NCBI GenBank assembly: GCA_027924585.1
Contig: BSBM01000592.1
Location: forward strand, 8,626,501-8,690,500
Direction of reading: 5' to 3'
Source: Larix kaempferi
Lineage: Eukaryota; Streptophyta; Pinopsida; Pinales; Pinaceae
Length of the DNA: 64,000 bases
Shown: piece by piece, positions 46,161-56,762 of the stretch
How positions within the stretch are numbered: the stretch's first letter is position 1
How the letters are laid out: every line of letters begins with the position of its first letter
The notes under the pieces: model-generated
Database searches by the model: none
Seen by the model: the letters and a program-made list of their open reading frames with translations, nothing else
What the model was told of the DNA's origin: nothing
Translations under genes and position numbers: made by a program

Positions 46161-46969
46161 CATCTTGCTGCCTCGACATTCGTTATGTCATGCATTTTTA
46201 ACTCTTTTTGTATGTATGGTTTTAGTCCTCCCAAGTAGGTTTCCAACCGTTGTTTGTCGGATAGCCCAAATACTCTGGTAGCAAGGGATTCCCATTGATG
46301 TGTGAATTCTTCGACGCTTCCCCTTTGTTGTAATCTGGTAAGTTTTGAGAAGAATTCATCTTCTGTGATTCCTTGAAACCTTTTTAAGAAATCATTCTTG
46401 AATAAGTTCCAAGTGTATGCGAAGTTGTCTCCCTTCCACCACATATACCAGTTGTAGGCATATCCTTCAAGGTGCATTAAAGCATACTTGACCTTTTCTT
46501 TGTCCATTGTAATGTTATATATGTCAAAATACTCTTCTGCTTTATTCAACCAAGCGACGCATTGGTCTTCTCCTCCGTTATATTTCGTCATTTCTATTTT
46601 TGCTCTCGACGGGTACATTATGAATGGTTGGTATTGAGTACCTTTCGTTCTGTTGCGTTCTGGTGACTCGGAATTGGAAGATGGGGTAACCGACAAATCC
46701 AAGCCATGTTGTTTATGATTTTTTTCCTTATCATCCATTTTTTGTAATATCGCCTGGATACCTTTCTGGCTCTTAGTCACTTTTTGGTCTAACATTTTTT
46801 GTTCCTTGCTCATAATGTCGAACTTGTCGTCTATTTTCTGCTCCATTACCTAAATGACTTCATCCTTAATTTCTTTCTTAAGCGCTTCCTGGCTCTTGGT
46901 GATCATTTTCTTGAAAGTTTGGAAATCCTTCTCTATTTTCGCAATTTGAGCTTTTAACTCCGTCGTCAT
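46160..46969 (-). pseudogene. gag-pol: chromovirus D gag
   Basis: The ATG at 46969 starts MTTELKAQIAKIEKDFQTFK, a coiled-coil-like N-terminus. TAG at codon 40 (46850-46852) is probably a CAG to TAG change, and the frame continues from VMEQKIDDKFD. The gag core is clear: QYQPFIMYPSRAKIEMTKYN, CVAWLNKAEEYFDIYNI, VKYALMHLEGYAYNWYMWWK and LTRLQQRGSVEEFTHQWESL. TGA at 46160-46162 ends the segment. This is the capsid-like part typical of Reina and related chromoviruses. Confidence 0.92.
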
Positions 46970-46984
46970 GCTTCTTAAGAGTGG

Positions 46985-47160
46985 TGGTGAATAATTGGAC
47001 CCAATTTTTTATTTTTATGGGTGAAGAGTTACCTTAAGATTTAATAATAATAGTAGTAATAACTATTATTATTATTTTGAATTGGTAGAGCCTTTAGAAT
47101 TTTATTTTTTTTAAATATAGTTATAATAATAATATAAAAAAATAATATTATTATATTATA
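46985..47160. repeat. AT-rich leader segment of chromovirus D
   Basis: ATT/AAT simple repeats, mainly between 47041 and 47160, separate the gag start from the GC-rich leader. No feature beyond low complexity. Confidence 0.6.
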
Positions 47161-47161
47161 T

Positions 47162-47805
47162 TTATTTTTGTTTAATTGTGTGTAGATCGTTGGAGATGGA
47201 CGAAGGGAGGGGAGTAACGGTGCTGGGCGGAGCTAGTGTTGGGGATGGTGACGGCCGAGGGAGAGGAACGTAGCCTGAAGGAGGGAGGGAGGGCGTATGG
47301 CGCAGGCGGAGGGTGGGACGTGGGGAGGAGAGGGCGCTGTGTTGGGGGGGGGACTGGAGTGTGATGGAGGGAGATGTGAGGATCCAAATGTGCAAGAGGA
47401 GGGTGAGGTGTGGAGGCGTTGGAGTGAGCGGCGACCGGGTTTTAGCGAGAAGTGTGGGGCAAGCGGATTGGGAGGTCGAGTGGAGATGGGACGACGGAGA
47501 GGATAGGAGGAAGGAGGGCGCAGCACAAGGGGGCGGTGATGGTGAACGCAGGAGTGGGAGGGCGGAGTGCGCGGGAGCTGGAGCAGCAGGTGGGGACGCA
47601 GTTTGCGCAGGAGGTCGTGGAACACGGGCGTGGATGGAGCTCGATGGAATGGTGTATGGGCGTGAGGTTGTGCAGTAGGGAAGAGAATGCAGGCGCGTGG
47701 GGAAGAGGGAGATGAAGCATGAAAATGGAGAGGACAGAGATGGGAGGATGAGCGGAGTGCCGGAGCTGAGATGGAGCGTGAAGTGCAGGAGCTTAGCCGA
47801 TCGCG
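47162..47805 (-). other. GC-rich leader of chromovirus D
   Basis: About 640 bp between the primer site and gag. Roughly 47200-47790 is strongly G-rich on the plus strand and C-rich on the minus strand, very unlike the rest of the element. On the minus strand an open frame of about 220 codons rich in Ser and Pro covers it, but other frames on both strands are also long here, as expected where AT-rich stop codons are rare. No domain is recognised. It could be a structured leader RNA or a captured host fragment. Confidence 0.55.
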
Positions 47806-47817
47806 GCTCTGATACCA
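47806..47817 (-). other. primer binding site of chromovirus D
   Basis: On the minus strand TGGTATCAGAGC, two bases from the LTR end. Initiator tRNA-Met type. Confidence 0.9.
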
Positions 47818-47819
47818 AA

Positions 47820-48011
47820 TGCAACAGAAAAACTAGGACACGAGATCCATATTGAATAAAATATATACTATTGAATTGATAAGATGCTTAACGCTTTACA
47901 AGAGCTCGCCTTTTATAAGGTTTGAGCATTCTTAAGAAGGGTTACGTCCCTTCAATTAAACTAATTAATAATTTACTGATTAATTTAATACAATATTTAA
48001 TATTCATAGCA
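47820..48011 (-). repeat. 5' LTR of chromovirus D
   Basis: 192 bp, with the uninterrupted GTTAC site where G3 inserted in the sister LTR. The GAAAG duplication follows at 48012-48016. Confidence 0.96.
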
Positions 48012-48149
48012 GAAAGACTGGGGACAGACTTGGCAGGACCCGGCAAATAGGAAAAAAAAATATTGTACATTTTAGAAAAAAACAAAAGATTAAAAGCATT
48101 TCCAATCCATATATACTATAAAACGACAATTTATACAATAATTCATAAC

Positions 48150-48440
48150 AAAAATAAAAATATATATAACATAAATAAAAATTTAAAAATAAAAAATATA
48201 TAACAAAAATAAATAAAAATATATATAACATTAACAAAAATCTAAAATAAAAAGTATATATAATATATACCATAAATTTAAAAAAAAACTATATATAATA
48301 TATACCAAAGATTTAAAATAAAAAAATATATAATATATACCTTAAATTAAATTAAAAAAACTATATATAATATATACCAAAAATTTAAAATAAAATATAT
48401 ATATAATATATAGCAAAAATTAAATAAAATATATATATAA
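48150..48440. repeat. AT-rich tandem array inside hAT element J
   Basis: Units of about 40-45 bp built on TATATATAATATATACC and AAAATTTAAAATAAA recur roughly six times with base changes. It is almost pure A and T. Such arrays are common inside non-autonomous DNA transposons and have no coding potential. A TTATATTCTATACATAC word from its right edge recurs at about 48550. Confidence 0.7.
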
Positions 48441-48606
48441 TTTATATTCTATACATACAGAAAATAAAAATTAAAAAAAAAACAGTCGACTTACTCGGTA
48501 CAAAAGTATTAATGAACCTAAAAACAAAAGTATTAAACGGACCTTATAATTTATATTCTATACATACTTAATTAATGAACCTTATACAAAAGTATTAAAC
48601 GTATCA

Positions 48607-48822
48607 ATGGCTCTCGAGAGGCACAAGGCGGAGCCCACTTGCTCGACGAAAGCATCCACGAACACATACAGCGTCAAATGCAAGCCTGTGATCCTCCACG
48701 CATTGAAGTCAATTGCGTTGACACCTTCACATTGCCAAAGCCCACCATTGGAAGCGTCGTGGACATTGGAATCAGGGTCCTCAAATCACTGTGGCCGCCA
48801 GCCATCATGGCCAAGAGCTAGT
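48607..48822 (+). pseudogene. gene fragment carried by hAT element J
   Basis: A GC-richer stretch in AT-rich surroundings. Beginning near 48620, one plus frame reads LLDESIHEHIQRQMQACDPP, continues with IEVNCVDTFTLPKPTIGS and ends VLKSLWPPAIMAKS before TAG at 48820-48822. The frame uses C or G in many third positions, unlike transposon DNA here. The adjacent frame from ATG 48607 is also open but has a less protein-like composition. No transposase motif is present. I do not recognise the source gene. Its location inside a transposon with intact ends suggests captured host sequence. Confidence 0.45.
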
Positions 48823-49061
48823 CAGAACAATCAACTCGTAGCCATAAAATTTGGCGCCCGACCCTGTTTTCCTCACGCAAGTCTGGTGCCAAGTTCAACG
48901 AGTCTACTGTGAGTTTGACGTGGGTCAGCCGGTTTTGCTGAATGCGACAAATCCACGAGTATAGGGCCGAGTTTGGGTCGGTTACCCGTTGCGAGAGGTC
49001 ACTCGGGGAGACTCGCAAGTACCCGCGAGTCCCCAACGAGTGGTGCTTCACTGCTTAATAT

Positions 49062-49790
49062 TATATATAAATTTTAACTAACAAGTAATATAACCAAGTT
49101 ACTAACTAATATATGTAATATACTAATACTATATTAATATGAATATGGTACATGCTAATTAAAAGTTATAATATATATTATACAATATAAAATATATTAT
49201 AATATATATTTTAGCTTTTAACTAACGCATACCATATAATATTAGTGTGTTACATAGTTAGATATATTATGTGTTAGATATAATATATTATACATAGATT
49301 AACCTATAATATAATTAATATATAATATAATTAACATTTAACATATATTAAAGTTAATATATATCATATATTGATAAAAAATAATTATTTAATTGTTAAT
49401 ATTGCTATAATTTATTATTTAATTTTAATTACAATAACAATTTTGTGAATTTTAAATTTATTATTTAATTTTAATTACAATAATAATTTTGTGAATTTTA
49501 AATTTATTATTAAATATACAAAAATATATATTTAATCAATTATTAATTATTCTAAATAAATTAGGATATAATTTTAAAAATTTTACCACTATCATTTATT
49601 GTGTGCACAAGAATCTAAGCCTTTCATTAATATTTTCAACCCTCATCTCTTAACTCAACACTAACCCAATATACTTGTCAACTATCATTAATGAGACAAT
49701 ATAAATTAACCTTCACTACATAACACCTCTAACTTAGTGTGACATGGCATATTCTTAGTGTGAGATGGCTTTTTTTAATATGTTCATTAG
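49062..49790. other. AT-rich spacer
   Basis: Almost entirely A and T, with TATA runs and a 46-bp tandem repeat of about 2.3 copies at 49411-49515 (TTTATTATTTAATTTTAATT start). No gene seen. Confidence 0.6.
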
Positions 49791-51816
49791 GAGGCCCATT
49801 TTAGACCCCAAATTTGCTCTACTAATGAGTATTGGTATGGTATATTCTCATGTATGACATGACTAGCTATATTGTGACTCACTATGATGGTCAATTACAT
49901 ATGTTATGTATTGATCCATGTAGACATCCATTGTTGTTGGTCCACCAGGGACACTTATGATCATAGTACACCTTTATTCAGTGACACTAAGGTTTCATCG
50001 GGTCTTCTACAGAGTTTCGTGGTTTTCTGCACCAATGGATCAGTATCTATAGTGGCCATGAGGCGCTTATTGCATATTTTGAGTTGTACTTGGTATCCAA
50101 CAATTCTGAAATCATATTTGGATACCCATTTGGCCACTTATATAGGTATATGGCATCAGATTGGTCACTACTACCTCAGATCAATCTGTTCCAAAAAGGT
50201 GGTGGGCTTTTCCCTATAGACTGTAGTGTTGATTTTCATGGACGTGCACGGGAATGATATACTTAGTGTTTTCCAAACCTGAGAGTAGATTTGGGCACCC
50301 ATTTGGCTCTAATTCAGCCTCCCCTACTTACATGTCAGGATGTTTTCTCGGTTTGGTCAAGTCTACAAGGCTCATCTTTTCAACGTCAACAGGTAGCCTG
50401 AAAAATTCATGGTCGTGCATGGGAACAATCCAGCCACTTCCTCCACAATACTTTAACATTTTTGGGCACCCATTTGGCCCTTCTATCTAGATAAACCTTC
50501 CTCTTGCAAAACATTGTCCATCTGGAGGGTTTTCTAGGCATTGGATGTTCATACAGGTTTATTTCAATAGATGACAGATTAATGCTTGGCACACCTAATT
50601 TAAGAATACCTAAGTTGTGTCTAATTTGTCATTGAGATATTAAAAAGTGCACTTTTGTTCTATTTCTCAATTGAGGCTACACTTATGGATTATTTAAGGG
50701 AAATTTCAGCATTTTCTCTAAGTCGATTTTGCCTAGGTGATTTGGTGGCACAAATGTTGAGGTATTTTGATGATGTGACTAATTTGGCACACATGTGGAG
50801 GAACATTAAGATCTACTAAAGCACATCTCAACTTCATATTAGATCCTAGCCACTCATTTGCTCTTCTACTACATGGATCGACTTCCCTGGCTCAAATCGT
50901 GTGGCCCAATGACTTCATCATTAAGTGAGGATTTGACCAGCCCTTAGATTGAGGAAACAACACGTGGTTTTTGGAACTTGGTTTCACTTTGTCCCATGGT
51001 TTTCACCTTTGGTATTGAGGAGACCCATGGTGTTGACAATTATTTATCATTATTTACCAGTCAAGCTAGGAATTCGCCTTCCTAGGCTCAACGACTTGGT
51101 TAATTGGCACTATTTCTTGTTGTACAAGGATTGATATAGACCCTGATCTAGTAACCCTCATTTAGAGATTCGCACTCATGTACCAAACTTTATAATAACC
51201 TTTTGACCTCATCACTAGAGGAATTCGTCCCCCTTAAACTATAAAAGGAGGGTCTAATTTCTATCAATAGGTCAAAAGTTTTGGGAATGAAAAATTAATA
51301 CTTTGTTATCTTCTTGCTCTATTATTCTTGGGGCTCTTCTTGTTGGTGTTTATAACTTTATGGTGCATTAGTAATGTGGATGGTGGATGATATCTTCAAA
51401 AGGGTTTGAGGTAATCTTGTTTTGATTTTACTTATGCTTAGTAAGGTAATGGATGATTACTGCAACCTTGTCCTTAATGTTTCAAGTTGTTCTTGTTTCA
51501 CTAGATTGCTACAACCTCTTGTTGTTCATTTTCAACTTCATTCACTAAGTATTAGCTAACATTGCATGGGTTTTTGTGTTTAGGTAGATTGCTTTGCCTC
51601 TTTATGATAATAGGATGCCCATCAATTGCTTGGAGTAGGATGTTTGCTTGATTGCCTTACCTAGCAAAAAAGAGGGATTGCCTTGTCCTACGCTCTCCCT
51701 CGAAGAACTTTTTCATTTTTTCCATTTTGCTATTCGGCTCCATGGCCCAACAAGTGCTTCCCTCAAGGCACTAGTGTTAAAGTTAGTGCAGCTGCGAAAA
51801 CCAATCTCAGAGAGGA
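49791..51816 (+). repeat. unassigned LTR-like sequence
   Basis: About 2 kb without coding frames. TATAAAAG at 51240-51247 is followed by GTCAAAAG and TCTTGGGGCTC-type words reminiscent of the promoter-proximal part of the G units (CTTTTGGCACTTGG). It may be an old relative of that LTR family. I could not find its ends. It is the DNA into which element H inserted. Confidence 0.35.
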
Positions 51817-54302
51817 TGGTACCCTAGTCAGTTAACTAAGGTTCCTGGTCAGTTAACCAGGCAGAGTAAGTCCCAAGAAGGTACCCTAGGGCCCCCAGCA
51901 AATTCCCGGGGTTCTTGGTCGGGGACCAAGTAGGTTGATGCCACGACAAAGTCCCTACTTGTCTCTTGGGAATTATGGTTTGGGACCAATTTCTTGCTCA
52001 CGAGGACCAAGCAGATCCCGCAGGTTGAGACAGAGACCTCCTGGTCTGGGATCAGGCAAATTCTTGGACACAAGGACCAATAGTTCCTGCAGGTACATAC
52101 CTGGTCAGTTAACCAAGATGATGATGTGTGATTCCCTCCTCTCCTAGGTCTTCGCGATGGTTGAGCTAGATTGTTTTCTCAAGGGACTAGCCACCCCTTG
52201 ATGGAGTCACTGGAACGTGACCTTAGGAGCAGTCAGGAGGACCACAGGATCACATCATCCAGTGTGGACCTTTCTTATATAGTGATGATGAACTTTCGGG
52301 TAGTGTATGGATTCATGGAACACTTGTACATTTGAGAGAGAGATGATTGGTTGTAACCCCACCTTGGTCGTTCACCCTTGGTCTTCCCACCTTGTTGTTC
52401 TTGGTCTCGTGGTTAGAAGGGTTATCTACCCACTTTGAGTTGTCTTGACTCTTACCACCTTGATGTTTTGGTCTTATGGGTAATAGGGTTGTTTACCCAC
52501 CTTAGTAGTACACCTTTTGGTCCTAGGGGTTGTGGGTCATGTACCCGTCCTTGTTTTATGATTTGCCTTGTAACATGTGTTGGTCCTTGTACCCTTAACC
52601 ATGACCCTAGTACCCACCTAAAGACACCTTAATTATATTTTATATTATTATAAGTGGTTTTATTGTTTGGTGTCTTAACCCTTATTTGTTGGTACCCACC
52701 TTATTTAATGGAACCCTAACTCATTAAAGAATTAAAAGAATGACCCTTCTAGAAGTTTTAAGATCCTATATATTGGAGTCTAATTTCCTCATTTCATATC
52801 ATCTTATCATCGAACATCTCAGCTCTGATTTTTCTCTACTCAACGTCAAGGGTTTAGGGGTTTCTTGTTGCTGCTTGCTCACCTATTTAAGCTGCCCACC
52901 TGCTGGAGTTTTCCTTCATACATAAACATCAAAGATCTGATCTAATTGGCTGATACAATCTGATGTCAGGGGTTTTATGCTGCTAAAAGTTTGTTGGAAG
53001 TTCGTTGCTACCCTAGTGATATAGACGTAAACCCTGTTGGTCTGAGTTAGTTGGTCGTGAGCTTGTTTAAGGAGGTCGTGACCCTATGTAGGTCTGATTT
53101 ACCAAGCCGTGGGTCTATTGAAGTCTTATCTGTTGGTCGTGAGCCTATAGAGGCTTGATCTACTAACTATCTTCCTGATTGAGGTCTTGTTGGGTTCCGA
53201 TCTGCTGTTAGGGTCCGATCTGACCCACTGTGACATGTTGGATGCATGTTTGTGAAGGTTGTAAACCTTCACTAGTCTGATCCAGCCTTCGGAGAGATCA
53301 CCTATGAAAGTTGTGAGCTTGGAGATACTTGTTGAATCCTGTCGGGACCTGCTGTGATCTATTTGTGGACTTAACCTCTGAACCATGGGCTTATCTCATT
53401 GATCCATCACTTTAGCATGGGCTTGTTGGGCTGCCACCTTAATTGCTTGGACTATCATCTTAATTGTGAAAAACTTGTAGGTTGTTACCCTAACTGTGGA
53501 CTGCTTGAAGACAATTACCTGAGGCCTTATTAAGTTCTGATCTATAGTGCTGAGATCTTATTTGGGTTTGATATATCTGTTGAGCCTTGCCTTTGACCAG
53601 ATCTATATGTTGAGACTTGATTAGGGTCAAATCTATATGTTGAGACTTAATTAAGGCCAAATCTATGTACTGAGATTTATCTGTGGTCTAAACTTTGTGT
53701 TAAGACCTTGTTTGTGGTCAAACCTATGTGTTGAGACTTAATTATGGTTAGATATATGGTGTTGAGACTTATTGAGGTTTGATCTATTGTGTTGAGTCTT
53801 GTTTGGGACTGCCACTGTGATTTGACTGTCAATGACCATCACTGCTGCCTTTATGTCTACAACCTATCAACTCTCTCTCTCAGGTTTCTACTAACCCTCT
53901 AGAAAGGGTCAGCTTGTTCCTAGTGATTGACTTGCCTCTGAGAGACATAATCTGTTCTGAAAGTAAATTCTTCTGAGTATAAAGTGGAAGGGTCCTAGAC
54001 ACTAGGTAAGTATTCTAACTTGTTCCTTTTCTATTATGAGTTAGACACATTATTGTTGTTAGAACTTTGATAGTTATACTACTACTGATGATTACATGTT
54101 ACTAAAGATTTCAACTTTAACACGGGGACCACTTTAGGGGTGTTAAAGTTGAAAGAGATGAAAACTATGTTTTAAATTATATTGTTTAGTTACAGCTGTA
54201 CTATTCTGCTTCAGTACTAGTTTGTTATATCTATTTTTGCATTAAAGTATATGAAATTTTGATTTCTCTGCATCAAACCCTAACCTAACCCAAAATTTAA
54301 CA
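51817..54302 (+). repeat. 5' LTR of Copia H
   Basis: About 2.5 kb from TGGTACCCTAG to AAATTTAACA, long for a Copia LTR. The first 1.1 kb match 62794-63929. The first 330 bp repeat variants of GGTCAGTTAACCAGG and GACCAAG words, which can pair as short inverted repeats. Confidence 0.85.
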
Positions 54303-54314
54303 TGGTATCAGAGC
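54303..54314 (+). other. primer binding site of Copia H
   Basis: TGGTATCAGAGC directly after the LTR end ACA. Initiator tRNA-Met type. Confidence 0.9.
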
Positions 54315-54401
54315 TTACGTCTTGTAGCTAACTATGTTTTGCAGGCTAACAGAGTCTACATAGATCCTAAGGTAAGGGTTTGAGTCTTGACTACAGGTTT
54401 A

Positions 54402-55268
54402 TGTAAATTTTAATCCAGAGATCACTACTCCCTCTGGATAGCCCTGAGATCTCAAGCGGTTTGAGTCTCTATAAATCAATAGTGCTCTAAAGAAATAAAA
54501 CTCAACAGCTATAGATCTCTTTACCACATAAACACAATCAATCACACAAATGACACTGAATATACCCTGGAAACCCCAACCGGGGAAAACCAGCAATCCT
54601 ATGGGCCTTTCTTCTATATCGAGCCCAGAGAAATATATGAAATAAGTAAATACAACAATGTTCCCTCAGATGTAGCACTCAATCCTGACGTATCAATACC
54701 CTAAATCTGCATACATCAACTGATGCATGCACTAAGGAAATGTGCCCTAGCTGTCAATCTAGATCTGACTCTGCCTGCAAATAGCTCTGATTGTACTTCC
54801 TCTCCCACTGCTCTACTCTGCTACAGAAGAAGCCCAATAGTTGAATGCGTCCTCCTCTGCATGGACAAGTGCACCCTCCCTCAAGATAACAAACACTCAT
54901 ACGGAATCAGATCTCAACAGATCTGATCTCTGATCATCACAGGCCTTTCTCAATCACTGAGACAAGGATGCTCTAAAAGTCTCAGATGCTCAATCGATCA
55001 ACCGTAAGCTGTACGAGCTTCTCTCTCCTCAAAGAATGCGCCCTCCTCCCTTAGGAAAGTCACCCACCTCTCAACTGGATCTATCTTAGATCAGTTGGCT
55101 TGGTAACTCTGACAAACACTTTCTGTCTCCTTATATCAACTCACTGCTGAATTAGGTTTACCAAAAACCTAAAAGTGGGTGCATGCAAAACTCACTTTTG
55201 CATGCATCTAAGCATGCAAAACTTTTCATGCACTCCTAAGAATAACTTCCCTAGTTAACTTTTTAACA
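54402..55268 (-). repeat. 3' LTR of Copia F
   Basis: 867 bp. On the minus strand it starts TGTTAAAAAGTTAAC. Its far end reads TGTAAATTTTAATC (plus strand) against TGAAATTTTAATC in the other LTR. Confidence 0.94.
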
Positions 55269-55281
55269 CTCCCTCTTAACC
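55269..55281 (-). other. polypurine tract of Copia F
   Basis: On the minus strand TTAAGAGGGAG directly precedes the LTR start TGTTAAAAAG. Confidence 0.75.
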
Positions 55282-55754
55282 AAGAAAGGATTCTGAACCA
55301 CTCCCATCTTCTCCCGGAAGTACTCAAACTTATTTCTCATCAAGGACTTTGTGAGAATGTCTGCAACCTGCTCATCCGTGGATATGTACTGGAGCTCAAC
55401 TACTCCTCTCTGAACATGATCTTGAATGAAGTGATAGCTGATCTCTATGTGTTTGGACCTATAATGAAAAAATGCATTCTCAGAGAGTTTGATGCAACTT
55501 TGATTATCATAGTGAATCACTATAGGCTCCAACTACTGATCAAATAGACTCACCAACATTTTGCAAAGCCAAATGGCCTCGCAACTAGCTAAACTAGCCG
55601 CCATATATTCTGCCTTAGCAAAAATCAATGCTACAGACTTATGTTTCCTGCTGAACCACAACACGACTGCCGAACCCAAGCTTAAACAACACCCGAAGGT
55701 GCTTTTCCTGTCACCTGCACTACCTTCCCAATCTGAATCTGTAAATCCAACTAG
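55269..55754 (-). pseudogene. gag-pol: Copia F RNase H
   Basis: The lower frame (to 55532) reads VIHYDNQSCIKLSENAFFHY and SKHIEISYHFIQDHVQRGVV, the C-terminal RNase H block with an Asp; it ends FEYFREKMGVVQN, the normal tail. Upstream, sequence related to DSDWEGSAGDRKSTFGCCLS and AKAEYMAA is readable with a frameshift at about 55755 and a stop at about 55533. Confidence 0.85.
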
Positions 55755-56762
55755 CTATACTCCCCCTTGCCTTACATAATTCAATCCATACTCTGTTGTT
55801 CCATTGACGTACCTCAAAACATGCTTCGCTACCACCCAATGTACATCTCTAGGTTCTACCATGTACTGACTTAAGGTGTTGACAGCAAAACTCAAATCTG
55901 GCCTAGTGTTGACCAAGTACATCAAGGAACCGATGAGTTGTCGGCACCTAGTGGGATCAACAAACTTACTCTCAAAAGCCACTTGCTTCTTCCAATTGGT
56001 TGTCATAGGAGTAGTCACGGGCTTGCAATCTTGGATCTGAAATCTCTTCAGTATGTCCATTATTGCATACTTGCCCTGATTAACAAAGATATGCCCATCC
56101 TTCTGCGAGACCTCAATGCCTAAGAAGTAGTGCATCAATCCTATGTCCTTCATTTCAAACTCAGAAGCAAGGTTCTTCTTGTAATCACTTATGAGTTTTT
56201 CTGCCCCTGTAATGAATAGGTCATCTACATATAACAGAAGAATAAGAGGATCCCCATTCACTACGATGAAGTAGAGATTGGGATCAGCTTCGCTCTTCTA
56301 AAAACCTAGCTGTTGCAAGTAGGTATTTATCCTAGAATACCAAGCTCTAGGTGCTTGCTTCAAGCCGTATAGAGATTTCTTTAGTCTGCATACATGAGAC
56401 TCTCTCTCAAGTATCTTGAAGCCCTCTAGTTGCTCAATGTACACCTCCTCCTCTATGAGTCCATTGAGAAAAGTTGTCTTGACATCCATCTAGTGAATCC
56501 TCCATCCCAACTCTGCTGCTACAGAGATCACAGTCCTAATGGAAGAATATCTGGCCACCGGAGCAAAAGTCTCATCATAGTCAACTCCCTCTATCTGTGA
56601 GAACCCTCTAGCCACAAATATGGCTTTGTATTTCTCAATGTTGCCATCTGCAACATATTTAATCTTATAGAGCCATCTAGAGGTAACTACTAATTTTCCC
56701 TCTGGTCTGGGCACAACTTCCCAGACATCATTCTTCATGATGGAAGCATACTCTTCCAACAT
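55755..56762 (-). pseudogene. gag-pol: Copia F reverse transcriptase
   Basis: Three segments in order: 56490-56762 ([36 protein letters not shown]), 56298-56489 ([34 protein letters not shown]) and 55755-56261 (LILLLYVDDLFITGAEKLIS, LMHYFLGIEVSQ, LIGSLMYLVNTRPDLSFAV). The catalytic YVDD is at about 56220-56233. A TAG at 56490-56492 separates the first two segments (HQMDVK in relatives), again a CAG to TAG type change. Confidence 0.9.

Larger units (their letters stand above)
37692..48011 (-). mobile_element. Reina-like chromovirus D, minus strand
   Basis: LTRs of 192 bp each (37692-37817 plus 42360-42425, split by G3; and 47820-48011) with target duplication GAAAG (37687-37691 and 48012-48016). 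Short LTRs plus a C-terminal chromodomain suggest the Reina lineage. The whole polyprotein from 46969 down to 42455 lies in one frame of 1504 codons, with six in-frame stops and no frameshift. The two LTRs differ at very few positions by eye. It is therefore the youngest-looking Gypsy element here. Host is hAT element J. Confidence 0.96.
37628..49053. mobile_element. non-autonomous hAT element J, split by chromovirus D
   Basis: Ends are CAATGTTGCACGACTCG (37628-37644) and, inverted, CAGTGAAGCACCACTCG (49037-49053), matching at 13 of 17 positions. An 8-bp target duplication CTTAATAT is perfect (37620-37627 and 49054-49061). Eight-base duplications and CA(G/A)TG ends are hallmarks of hAT transposons. 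Removing element D and its duplication leaves only about 1.1 kb, with no transposase. The interior has an AT-rich tandem array and a GC-richer fragment with coding character (48607-48822). Subterminal ACTCG-type words recur at both ends, as in elements whose transposase binds subterminal repeats. Confidence 0.85.

Noticed and set aside
47162-47824. 220-codon Ser/Pro-rich frame on the minus strand as a gene
   Set aside because: Several frames on both strands are open here because the block is very GC-rich. It overlaps the primer site and LTR edge and has no domain. Kept only as a GC-rich leader.
48607-48912. 101-codon frame from ATG 48607
   Set aside because: The neighbouring frame has better protein-like composition and codon use; this one is rich in Ser, Pro and Cys with no family resemblance, so I treat it as a shadow.
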